Positions 1 through 6,015 of a stretch of 9,733 bases of DNA are shown one piece after another. Made by a program: the position numbers and the translations under genes. This stretch comes from Candidatus Terrybacteria bacterium RIFCSPLOWO2_01_FULL_58_14 (GTDB lineage Bacteria > Patescibacteriota > Minisyncoccia > Terrybacterales > 2-01-FULL-58-14). The stretch's first letter is position 1; each line of letters begins with the position of its first letter. The notes beneath the pieces were generated by a model that saw only the letters and a program-made list of their open reading frames with translations, was not told the origin of the DNA and made no database searches. Location of the stretch: positions 16,950 to 26,682 of the forward strand of contig MHSZ01000001.1 in the NCBI GenBank assembly GCA_001824745.1, given 5' to 3'.

Positions 1-26
1 ATTCGGCAGCCGCGTCGCGCTTACTG

Positions 27-57
27 GTGCCCCTCGTCACTACGTTCCTCGGGACAC
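27..57. repeat. REP-like palindrome
   Basis: An imperfect inverted repeat: GTGCCCC on the left (27-33) pairs with GGGACAC on the right (51-57), with one mismatch, around a centre that can form a small CGT/ACG hairpin. Read on the minus strand it has the layout CCCGAG..ACGTAGTGACGAGGGG. That resembles the element at 180-212 (CCCTGAG..CGAAGT..CGAAGGGC). Both look like the short palindromes often scattered between genes in environmental bacterial genomes. It lies beyond the tRNA 3' end and no gene is visible in 1-98. Confidence 0.4.
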
Positions 58-58
58 T

Positions 59-97
59 GAATTTTTCGGCCGCTCGCGCGGCTCGCGGGAAAAATTC
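59..97. repeat. Perfect 9-bp inverted repeat with nested GC-rich hairpin, downstream of tRNA-Tyr
   Basis: The arms GAATTTTTC (59-67) and GAAAAATTC (89-97) are perfect inverted copies. Between them GCCGC/GCGGC forms a further hairpin. It begins one base beyond the discriminator base of the tRNA. On the minus strand the tRNA precursor would read directly into the AU-rich stem, so it could act as a 3' processing or termination structure. There is no clean T-tract after the GC stem, so calling it an ordinary intrinsic terminator would be weak. Confidence 0.5.
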
Positions 98-98
98 G

Positions 99-181
99 TG
101 CTGGGTGAGGGACTCGAACCCCCGAAGGCCGAAGGCCACGTGGTTTACAGCCACGCCCCGTTGCCGCTTGGGTAACCCAGC
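99..181 (-). tRNA. tRNA-Tyr (anticodon GUA)
   Basis: On the minus strand the 5' end GCTGGGT (175-181) pairs fully with ACCCAGC (100-106), and A is the discriminator base (99). The D arm begins CCCAAGCGGC. The anticodon stem CGTGG/CCACG encloses the 7-base loop CTGTAAA, which gives anticodon GUA. A long variable arm (GGCC-TTC-GGCC) marks a class II tRNA, as expected for bacterial tRNA-Tyr. The T arm holds GGTTCGAGTCC. The 3' CCA is not encoded, so it must be added by tRNA nucleotidyltransferase. The loop has A36-A37-A38, the recognition bases of MiaA, whose gene lies at 8374-9360. A promoter-like pair lies 60-90 bases upstream. Confidence 0.96.
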
Positions 182-212
182 CCTTCGACTTCGCTCAGGG
201 CAAGCCCTTCGA
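180..212. repeat. REP-like element in the tRNA-Tyr leader
   Basis: The minus strand carries CCCTGAGCGAAGTCGAAGGG with flanking GC pairs, an imperfect palindrome with GCCCT/AGGGC arms (180-184 and 197-201). The 9-mer GCCCTTCGA occurs twice as a direct repeat (180-188 and 204-212). From memory, this sequence family is very common between genes in environmental bacterial genomes. When mistranslated it gives peptides such as LRSGQAL, seen in a spurious plus-strand frame here. It touches the first base of the tRNA, so it would lie in the 5' leader removed by RNase P. Confidence 0.6.
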
Positions 213-242
213 TATGGCTCCGGACAGATACAACGCGAGGCC

Positions 243-271
243 AGTATAACGAAGACGCGACTGATCCTCAA
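243..271 (-). promoter_or_regulatory. Promoter for tRNA-Tyr
   Basis: On the minus strand, -35 TTGAGG (266-271) and -10 TATACT (243-248) are separated by exactly 17 bp. The start point would be near 236, giving a leader of about 55 nt before the tRNA. This suggests the tRNA is transcribed independently of rnc. Confidence 0.6.
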
Positions 272-277
272 GCAGCG

Positions 278-297
278 AAAACCTCGCCGAAGCGGGG
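278..297 (-). terminator. Probable intrinsic terminator after rnc
   Basis: Minus-strand RNA would form CCCCGC-UUCG-GCGAGG, a 6-bp stem with one C-A mismatch closed by a UUCG tetraloop, followed by UUUU. It lies 23 bases beyond the rnc stop and would end the rpmF-nusB-rnc transcript before the tRNA promoter. The mismatch and short T-tract make it a modest candidate. Confidence 0.45.
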
Positions 298-320
298 ATT
301 TCCCAACCGCGCAGCTGTCT

Positions 321-1088
321 TCAGCGCCACCCTTTCGCTCGGAGCGCAGCCGTTGCGGCCTCTTGTTGGGCGTCCTGCTTGGACGCGCCTTCACCGACTC
401 CGGCCACTTCGTCCCCGAGCATCGCGCCCACGCGGAAACTTCTCGCGTGATCCGGTCCCCATTCCTCCAGCACGGCGTAATGCGGCGTGAGACCAAGACG
501 GTCCTGCGCGATCTCCTGGAAACGGCTCTTCGCATCGCGAACCTTTTCCTGCGCAATCACGGAAGAAAGTTTCGCGAGCACCACTCGCGTCACGAACTCC
601 TCCGCGATCGCGAACCCCTGGTCAAGGAAAATCGCCCCGATAATCGCTTCTATGGTATTTGCTAGGATCGCTTCGCGGGCTCGCCCCGTATCCCGCGCCT
701 CGCCGCGCGACAGGAGGAGAAAGCCGTTCAGGTAAAGATCCTTTGCGGCATCTGCGAGCGTCTCCGTTCGCACGAGGGCTGCGCGAAGGTTCGTGAGTTC
801 TCCTTCCGTCGCATCGGGATACGCGCGGAACAAATGCTGGGTCACGACGAGCTCAAGCACGGCATCGCCGAGAAACTCAAGCCGTTCGTTGTGCGGACGC
901 GCCCACTCGGGATGTTCGTTGAGATACGAACGGTGCGTGAGCGCCTCTTCGAGAAGTGCGATGACACGAAAAGATACCCCGAGGCGTTGCGCGAGTTGCG
1001 AGAAATCCGACACGAGCGAGAGACCACAAACGTGACAAGGGCTGCAATGGCGGCAAAGAACTCGTGTCGCTTGTCGCCTTTGCAACAT
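321..1088 (-). CDS. rnc: Ribonuclease III
   Basis: This is the double-strand-specific endoribonuclease that cuts rRNA precursors and structured mRNAs. With the ATG at 1088 it is 255 aa. The signature NERLEFLGD is at residues 67-75 (acidic residues E68, E71, D75) and the second metal-site segment ILANTIEAIIGAIFLD at 141-156 supplies E147. The E. coli Asp114 position reads Asn (N144). A dsRNA-binding domain fills about 183-255, ending in the SKQDAQQEAATAAL helix. The start is uncertain. ATG 1088 lies 19 bases after the nusB stop. GTG 1013 (VSDFSQL) fits the usual family N-terminus better. ATG 1196 would overlap nusB by 89 bp and add a Lys/Arg-rich stretch. None has a clear ribosome binding site. 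It follows nusB on the same strand. Confidence 0.93.
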   Translation of the reverse strand: MLQRRQATRVLCRHCSPCHVCGLSLVSDFSQLAQRLGVSFRVIALLEEALTHRSYLNEHPEWARPHNERLEFLGDAVLELVVTQHLFRAYPDATEGELTNLRAALVRTETLADAAKDLYLNGFLLLSRGEARDTGRAREAILANTIEAIIGAIFLDQGFAIAEEFVTRVVLAKLSSVIAQEKVRDAKSRFQEIAQDRLGLTPHYAVLEEWGPDHARSFRVGAMLGDEVAGVGEGASKQDAQQEAATAALRAKGWR

Positions 1089-1107
1089 TTGCCACTTTTG
1101 CTGCCGA

Positions 1108-1662
1108 TTATGTTGCTTCTTGCTCTTGCGCTTTGCTTCCCTCTTCCGCTTGTTGGTCTTTTCCTGCGGCGGCGTCTTCGGCGCTTGCCTCGCCACCCTC
1201 TTCCGCCTTCTTCTCCCCTCTTTTCGGATAATCCTTCAGGGGTTCGCCGATCTCCCGGTAGATCGTCCCGAGCACGCCGTTGACGAACCGGCCCGAGGAC
1301 TCGCCTCCAAAGGATTTCGCCAGCTCAATCGCCTCGTTGATGGCAACCTTTGGGGGAACCGCCTCCCGCTCGCCAAAGAGCAGCTCGTAGATGCCGATAC
1401 GAAGAATGTTCCGGTCCACAATCGCCACTTGCTCGATCGGCCACTCCGGAGCAGCTTTTTCGATCACGGGATCGATGACGCTCCGTTTCTTCAATGCGCC
1501 GCGCACGAGCTCTTCCACGAAACTCGCATCGTCGAGGCCCGGGCCGAACTCCGCGATATTGTGTCCGATAATCTCGTCGAGCTTCGCGTCATCCTTGCCG
1601 CGAAAATCCCACTCATAAAGCGACTGCATCGCGATGGAGCGCGCGAGGTGCCGTGAGGCCAT
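1108..1662 (-). CDS. nusB: Transcription antitermination factor NusB
   Basis: NusB binds boxA RNA together with ribosomal protein S10 and promotes rRNA antitermination. The all-helical fold is recognisable from RSIAMQSLYEWDF (9-20), the family core VAIVDRNILRIGIYEL (79-94), VPPKVAINEAIELAKSF (102-118) and SGRFVNGVLGTI (123-134). The protein has 184 aa, compared with about 140 for E. coli NusB. The excess is a low-complexity tail from about 145 onward, rich in Glu, Lys, Gln, Ala and Gly, which looks disordered and has no family counterpart that I recognise. It sits between rpmF and rnc on the same strand. Linking nusB and rnc makes sense for rRNA transcription and processing. The ATG at 1662 starts directly at the conserved N-terminus (MASRHLARSIAMQ). 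Confidence 0.95.
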   Translation of the reverse strand: MASRHLARSIAMQSLYEWDFRGKDDAKLDEIIGHNIAEFGPGLDDASFVEELVRGALKKRSVIDPVIEKAAPEWPIEQVAIVDRNILRIGIYELLFGEREAVPPKVAINEAIELAKSFGGESSGRFVNGVLGTIYREIGEPLKDYPKRGEKKAEEGGEASAEDAAAGKDQQAEEGSKAQEQEAT

Positions 1663-1677
1663 ACCAAAAGAGCAATA

Positions 1678-1746
1678 TCTAAATCCTAAACTCTAACGCG
1701 TTTTGGGTTTCGGTGATTTGGGTTTGTTTAGGGTTTAGGGTTTCTC
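1678..1746. repeat. CCCTAAA-like heptamers forming a long hairpin, rpmF-nusB spacer
   Basis: On the plus strand the left arm (1681-1696, AAATCCTAAACTCTAA) and right arm (1728-1743, TTAGGGTTTAGGGTTT) are 14/16 complementary, and the two exceptions are T-G pairs. The right arm holds consecutive TTTAGGG units identical to the plant-type telomere heptamer. The rpmF stop codon (1735-1737) lies within that arm. The loop is G/T rich. In minus-strand mRNA the two T-G pairs become A-C mismatches, so a plus-strand RNA would fold better than the rpmF-nusB mRNA. A 19-bp stretch (1678-1696) is repeated exactly at 2026-2044. Confidence 0.75.
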
Positions 1747-2007
1747 CATGCCCTGTTTGGCGAGTTTCGTCTCCGCCTGGCGCTGCTTCTCTTCTCGTTC
1801 GTGTTGTTTCCGCTCGCGGCGGGAGAGTTTTGCGAGCACGTCAACGACTTGCCGGTTTCCATAATAACCGCAGTGCGGACACATCCGATGCGGAGCGATA
1901 AACCGCCGGCAATGAGAGCACGAAACGAGCGCGCTTGCGGTCAGCGCGTGGTGTGAACGTCGCGTGTTGCGGCGCGATGACGTATGGCGCTTCTTCGGGA
2001 CACCCAT
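1735..2007 (-). CDS. rpmF: Ribosomal protein bL32
   Basis: This is a component of the large ribosomal subunit. The N-terminus MGVPKKRHTSSRRNTRRSHH matches the bL32 pattern (VPKRR..SRRN.RRAH), which fixes the ATG at 2007. Cys30, Cys33, Cys43 and Cys46 form CxxC-x9-CxxC, the zinc-ribbon form of bL32. At 90 aa it is longer than the usual 55-65. The excess is a charged, Gln/Lys/Glu/Arg-rich tail from about residue 58 (RRERKQHEREEKQRQAE) that is probably helical. It lies upstream of nusB and rnc on the same strand. Both flanking spacers are built from heptamer repeats, and the last codons and stop fall inside one of them. No Shine-Dalgarno sequence is visible before the ATG. Confidence 0.95.
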   Translation of the reverse strand: MGVPKKRHTSSRRNTRRSHHALTASALVSCSHCRRFIAPHRMCPHCGYYGNRQVVDVLAKLSRRERKQHEREEKQRQAETKLAKQGMEKP

Positions 2008-2017
2008 GGGAAAGAAA

Positions 2018-2102
2018 CTCTAAACTCTAAATCCTAAACTCTAAAACCCGATACTCTAAACTCTCAATCCTCAACGCGAAATCCTCAACTCTAATTTCTC
2101 AA
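2018..2102. repeat. Degenerate 7-bp tandem array upstream of rpmF
   Basis: The plus strand divides into about twelve 7-base units with one extra base at 2053: CTCTAAA at 2018, 2025, 2039 and 2054; TCCTAAA at 2032; then CTCTCAA, TCCTCAA, CGCGAAA, TCCTCAA, CTCTAAT and TTCTCAA. The consensus is close to CCCTAAA. The array fills nearly the whole rnhB-rpmF gap (2008-2121), so any rpmF promoter must lie in it. On the minus strand it repeatedly gives TTGAGG, the same hexamer as the proposed tRNA-Tyr -35, and TAGAGT, which is a possible weak -10. Confidence 0.8.
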
Positions 2103-2121
2103 CTTACGGGAAAACCGGCGA

Positions 2122-2700
2122 TTATGCAAGTCGGAAGGTGCGCCGGTGCAGCGGAGAAGGGCCATGTCGGCGAAGCGCTGCGTAGTGCCCGGCCGTACCA
2201 TAGCCCTTGTGCGCCGCAAAGTGATACTGCGGGAAATACTCATGCTGTGCCTCCATGAGACGATCACGATGCACTTTCGCAATGATCGAAGCCGCGGCAA
2301 TCACCGCAAGCTGCACATCGCCGTAAATCACGGTGAGTTGCGAGAAGTGCGCTGGAGCGACAAGGCCGCCATCCAACAGCACAAAAGGAACGGCCGCGCC
2401 GATGGTCCGTTGAATCTTTGTGAGCGCTGCGGAAACAGCGAGCGACGCCGCCTTTCCTATGCCGATCTGATCAATCGTCCTGTTTCCCACGCCCGCCAAC
2501 GCATAACGGACCCGGGAATGCGCCCGCAACTGCTCCGCGATGACCTCGCGGCGACTTGCCGTGAGCGCTTTTGAGTCCTCTGCGTTCCAGAGCGGCACGC
2601 GGGGAGGGCTTCCCTGGAACGCGACGGCCGCAACCACGAGGGGTCCGGCAAGCGCACCCCTCCCTACCTCATCAACCCCGATAAAGAAGCGCTTTCCCAT
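2122..2700 (-). CDS. rnhB: Ribonuclease HII
   Basis: RNase HII cuts RNA in RNA-DNA hybrids and nicks at single ribonucleotides built into DNA. The protein has 192 aa. The hallmark FIGVDEVGRGALAGP is at 6-20 (D10, E11), followed by EDSKALTASRR (41-51), LLDGG with D110, YGD with D128, ASIIAKVHRDRLM (137-149) and the C-terminal HKGYGTAGHYAALRRHGPSPLHRRTF (164-189). D10, E11, D110 and D128 correspond to the four metal-binding residues of the family. I chose ATG 2700. A TTG at 2709 in the same frame adds only three residues. It is divergent from dnaE with 74 bp between the starts, so the two promoters probably share that gap. RNase HII and DnaE meet functionally in replication and ribonucleotide removal. 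Confidence 0.96.
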   Translation of the reverse strand: MGKRFFIGVDEVGRGALAGPLVVAAVAFQGSPPRVPLWNAEDSKALTASRREVIAEQLRAHSRVRYALAGVGNRTIDQIGIGKAASLAVSAALTKIQRTIGAAVPFVLLDGGLVAPAHFSQLTVIYGDVQLAVIAAASIIAKVHRDRLMEAQHEYFPQYHFAAHKGYGTAGHYAALRRHGPSPLHRRTFRLA

Positions 2701-2722
2701 TGATTTCAACCTACCATAGCGA

Positions 2723-2752
2723 TTGCAAACACGAAGAGAGGTCGGCTATACT
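2723..2752 (+). promoter_or_regulatory. Promoter for dnaE
   Basis: TTGCAA (2723-2728) and TATACT (2747-2752) are separated by 18 bp. The start point would fall near 2759, leaving a leader of about 15 nt before ATG 2775 with no Shine-Dalgarno sequence. The element lies inside the longer open frame that begins at 2700, which argues against starting dnaE there. Confidence 0.6.
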
Positions 2753-2774
2753 AACAACATACACGTACATTTCC

Positions 2775-5700
2775 ATGCCGACCCAAAAGTTTGTCCACCT
2801 CCACGTCCACTCCCACTACTCTCTCTTAGACGGGCTTGCGAAAATCGATCAGCTCGTCTCCCGTGCCAAGGAGCTCGGCATGGAAGCACTCGCACTCACC
2901 GACCACGGCGCCCTCTACGGCGCCGTGGCTTTCGCGCAGGCCTGTGTGAAGGCAGGTATCAAGCCCATCATCGGCGTTGAGGCGTATGTCGCAACGCGAT
3001 CGCGCTTCGACCGAGACCCAAGGTTGGATGGAACGCGTTACCATCTCACACTCCTTGCCCGCAACGCAGAAGGATATCGAAACCTCGTGCAACTCATCAC
3101 CGCTTCACACCTTGAGGGCTTCTATTATAAACCGCGCGTGGACAAAGAGCTCCTCCGCGCACATGCAGCAGGACTCATCGCGCTCTCCGGATGCCTTTCC
3201 GGAGAAATTCCGAAAGCGATCCTTGCGGGCGATCGCGCGCGAACCGAGCATCTGCTCGCCGAATACCGGGAGATCTTCGGCGAAGAGAATTTCTTCCTGG
3301 AACTCGGCGCTCACCCGAATCTTCCAGAGCAGCAAACGGTGAACGCAGCACTCGTGGAGCTTTCGCGGAAGTTCGGCGCTCCCATCGTTGCGACACAAGA
3401 TACGCATTATCTTTTGGCCGAAGACGCCGAAGCGCACGATGTCCTTCTCTCCGTGCAAACGGGGAGCCGTGTGGACGAGGACGGTCGGCTCACTCTCAAA
3501 GACGACGACTTCTCTCTCCGTTCGGCCGAGGAGATGGCGGCGATCTTCCCCGATCTCCCCGAAGCGCTTGCGCAAACGGTCGCGCTCGCCGAACGCGTCG
3601 ATTTCACGCTCCCGCTCGGGCGCATCCAGCTCCCCGTCTATCCCCTTCCCGATACCACCACCCAGGAAAAAGAACTGCAACGGCTCTGCCAAGAAGGGGT
3701 CGTACGCCGCTTCGGCGAAGACGGGATGAAAACTCCGGAAGTGCGAGCGCGCCTGGATTACGAACTCGGCGTCATTGAGAAAACGGGTTTCGCTTCCTAC
3801 TTCCTCATCGTCGCCGACGTCGTCTCGTGGGCAAAATCCCGCGGCATTATCGTGGGGCCGGGGCGCGGGAGCGCTGCGGGTTCCCTCGTTTCGTATGTCC
3901 TCGGCATCACGAATATCGATCCGCTCCATTACGGCCTCCTCTTTGAACGTTTCCTCAACCCCGAACGAATCTCCATGCCGGATATTGACCTCGATTTCGC
4001 GGATTACCGGCGCGATGAGGTGCTCCGCTATGTGACCGAAAAATACGGCGCGGATCGCGTGGCGCAAATCGGCACCTTCGGGACGATGGCGGCCCGAGCC
4101 GTCATCCGCGATGCGGGCCGGGCGCTCGGATATCCCTATAGCGCCTGCGACCGAATCGCGAAAATGGTGCCTTTCGGCATGACGCTCCAACAGGCGCTGG
4201 AGGCCTCCCAGGAGCTGGGCGAGGCGTACCGCAACGAACCCGATGTCATGCGCCTCATCGATACCGGAAGGAAGCTCGAAGGCGTTGCGCGACACGTTTC
4301 GACCCATGCGTGCGGCGTCGTCATCAGCCGCGATCCCCTCAGCGACCTGGTGCCCGTGCAGCGCGCGACGAATGAAGATACGCAAGTCATCACGCAGTAC
4401 GAGATGCACGCCGTCGAAGATTTAGGGCTCTTGAAGATGGACTTCCTCGGCCTCCGAAACCTCTCCATCATCGAGGAGGCCCTCAATCGCATCAAAGATA
4501 CCTACGGCGACGAGATCGACATCGACGCGCTGCCGCTCAATGACGCGGCAACCTACCGCCTGCTCGCGAGCGGCGATACCACCGGCGTCTTCCAGCTCGA
4601 ATCGCAAGGCATGAAGCGCTACCTCAAACAACTCAAACCCACCGAACTTGAGGACATCGTTGCGATGGTCGCGCTCTACCGCCCCGGTCCTATGGAGTTC
4701 ATCGAGAGCTTCATTGCGCGCAAACACGGCAAAGAACGCGTGACATTCCTCCATGAAAAACTCGAGCCGATCCTCAGCCGCACCTACGGCATCGCGGTCT
4801 ACCAGGAACAGCTCATGGAGATCGCGCGGCAGCTCGGAGGATTTTCGCTTCCGGAAGCCGATACGCTCCGCAAAGCCGTCGGGAAAAAAATCCGCTCCCT
4901 CTTAAAAGAGCAGCACGAAAAGCTTATTGCCGGCATGGTGCGAAACGGCATCGCCGAGAGGACCGCGCGCGAGATATGGGAATGGATTGAGCCCTTCGCG
5001 CGCTACGGATTCAACCGTTCGCACGCCGCCTGCTACGCGCTCATCGCCTACCAAACCGCGTGGCTCAAAGCGCATTACCCCTACGAGTTCCTTTCCGCGA
5101 TCTTCACGCACGAAGGCACGAACGTCGATCGCACGGCCGTACTCATCGCAGAAGCGCGCGCGCACGAAATCGCAGTACTTCCTCCGGACGTGCAAACCAG
5201 CCGCACGACGTTCACGGTGGTCTACGACGGAACAACGCCTACGGGAATCCGCTTCGGCCTTGCGGCTATCAAGAACGTCGGCGAGCAGCTCGTGGAACGC
5301 GTTGTCCAGGAACGGCTCTCCCGCGGGCCCTTCTCCTCCATCGAGGATTTTCTCATGCGCATTTCCGGCCCCGAACTCAACCGGAAGTCACTTGAATCCC
5401 TCATTATGGCAGGCGCTTTCGACGCGCTGGGAGAACGGCGCCAACTCCTCTCCGGCATCGACACCCTCACCGCATTCGCAAAGGAGGCGAACCGCATATC
5501 TGCGAGCCGACAAACGAGTTTGTTTGACGGCCCGAACGCAGCAACGCAACCGCGGCTTCGGCTCCCGGAAACGCCCCCGGCGACCCGCGATGAGCGTCTC
5601 CGGTGGGAAAAAGAACTCCTGGGCTTGTGGGTATCCGAACATCCCCTCGCAGCACACGAGCGGACCCTCGCGGCCCTCGGCCAGCCCATTCGGGCGCTCA

Positions 5701-5969
5701 GCGACATTGCCGCGGGCACTCGCGTGAAAGTCGGCGGCGTCATCACGGGAATGAAAAAAATCCTCACGCGAAAGGGCGAACCGATGCTCTTCATGAACTT
5801 CGAGGATTTGAGCGACCGCGTCGAGGTCGTCGTCTTCCCCCGAGTGCTGGCCGAAACGCCGAACATGTTCCGGGAAAACGCGATCCTCCTCATCGACGGC
5901 ACGGTGAATGACCGAGACGGCGAACACAAACTCCTGTGCGATCGGGCCGAAGAGCTTGTCACCGCGTAG
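2775..5969 (+). CDS. dnaE: DNA polymerase III subunit alpha
   Basis: This is the catalytic subunit of the replicative DNA polymerase, 1064 aa from ATG 2775. The PHP domain comes first (about 5-280) and shows all nine ligand positions expected for a metal-binding PHP site: H10, H12, D19, H44, E69, H90, C140, D209 and H211. The family C palm follows, with PDIDLDF (catalytic D403 and D405) and LKMDFLGLRN (third Asp, D556). Fingers-region motifs include GVFQLESQGMKRYL, MVALYRPGPM and FNRSHAACYALIAYQTAWLK. QTSLF (913-917) matches the beta-clamp-binding pentapeptide. An OB fold fills about 980-1064 and the protein stops there, without the tau-binding C-terminal domain of the 1160-residue E. coli enzyme. 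I chose 2775 because MPTQKFVHLHVHS is the usual family start and a promoter lies just upstream. Confidence 0.97.
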   Translation: MPTQKFVHLHVHSHYSLLDGLAKIDQLVSRAKELGMEALALTDHGALYGAVAFAQACVKAGIKPIIGVEAYVATRSRFDRDPRLDGTRYHLTLLARNAEGYRNLVQLITASHLEGFYYKPRVDKELLRAHAAGLIALSGCLSGEIPKAILAGDRARTEHLLAEYREIFGEENFFLELGAHPNLPEQQTVNAALVELSRKFGAPIVATQDTHYLLAEDAEAHDVLLSVQTGSRVDEDGRLTLKDDDFSLRSAEEMAAIFPDLPEALAQTVALAERVDFTLPLGRIQLPVYPLPDTTTQEKELQRLCQEGVVRRFGEDGMKTPEVRARLDYELGVIEKTGFASYFLIVADVVSWAKSRGIIVGPGRGSAAGSLVSYVLGITNIDPLHYGLLFERFLNPERISMPDIDLDFADYRRDEVLRYVTEKYGADRVAQIGTFGTMAARAVIRDAGRALGYPYSACDRIAKMVPFGMTLQQALEASQELGEAYRNEPDVMRLIDTGRKLEGVARHVSTHACGVVISRDPLSDLVPVQRATNEDTQVITQYEMHAVEDLGLLKMDFLGLRNLSIIEEALNRIKDTYGDEIDIDALPLNDAATYRLLASGDTTGVFQLESQGMKRYLKQLKPTELEDIVAMVALYRPGPMEFIESFIARKHGKERVTFLHEKLEPILSRTYGIAVYQEQLMEIARQLGGFSLPEADTLRKAVGKKIRSLLKEQHEKLIAGMVRNGIAERTAREIWEWIEPFARYGFNRSHAACYALIAYQTAWLKAHYPYEFLSAIFTHEGTNVDRTAVLIAEARAHEIAVLPPDVQTSRTTFTVVYDGTTPTGIRFGLAAIKNVGEQLVERVVQERLSRGPFSSIEDFLMRISGPELNRKSLESLIMAGAFDALGERRQLLSGIDTLTAFAKEANRISASRQTSLFDGPNAATQPRLRLPETPPATRDERLRWEKELLGLWVSEHPLAAHERTLAALGQPIRALSDIAAGTRVKVGGVITGMKKILTRKGEPMLFMNFEDLSDRVEVVVFPRVLAETPNMFRENAILLIDGTVNDRDGEHKLLCDRAEELVTA

Positions 5970-5981
5970 CGCCCGCAGCTA

Positions 5982-6009
5982 TTGACAAACGGTGAGTGAA
6001 GTATATACT
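5982..6009 (+). promoter_or_regulatory. Near-consensus promoter in the dnaE-thrS gap
   Basis: A perfect -35 TTGACA (5982-5987) is followed after 16 bp by -10 TATACT (6004-6009). It begins 13 bases after the dnaE stop and would start transcription near 6016. The unit it drives ends at the terminator at 6183-6212. Confidence 0.75.
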
Positions 6010-6011
6010 TC
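5998..6011. promoter_or_regulatory. 14-bp perfect palindrome over the -10 box (operator candidate)
   Basis: GAAGTATATACTTC is an exact inverted repeat that covers the whole -10 element of the promoter at 5982-6009. Its position is where a dimeric repressor would block RNA polymerase. The symmetry may instead be a by-product of an AT-rich -10 region. No matching regulator is encoded in the window. Confidence 0.4.
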
Positions 6012-6015
6012 GGAC

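Noticed and set aside
27..665. 212-codon plus-strand frame over the tRNA and rnc
   Set aside because: Its first part is the antisense of tRNA-Tyr and the REP-like element, and the rest is antisense to rnc, which has clear family motifs.
2018..2102. CRISPR array or eukaryotic telomere contamination
   Set aside because: Units of 7 bp without spacers are not CRISPR. The array is embedded between rpmF and rnhB in continuous bacterial sequence, so it is not a chromosome end.
2700..2774. dnaE start at ATG 2700
   Set aside because: The added 25 residues are not DnaE-like, and the probable dnaE promoter (2723-2752) lies inside them.
3105..4409. 434-codon minus-strand frame inside dnaE
   Set aside because: It is a long shadow frame caused by GC-rich codons. 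The dnaE frame carries the PHP and polymerase motifs across the same bases, and the antisense product matches nothing I recognise.
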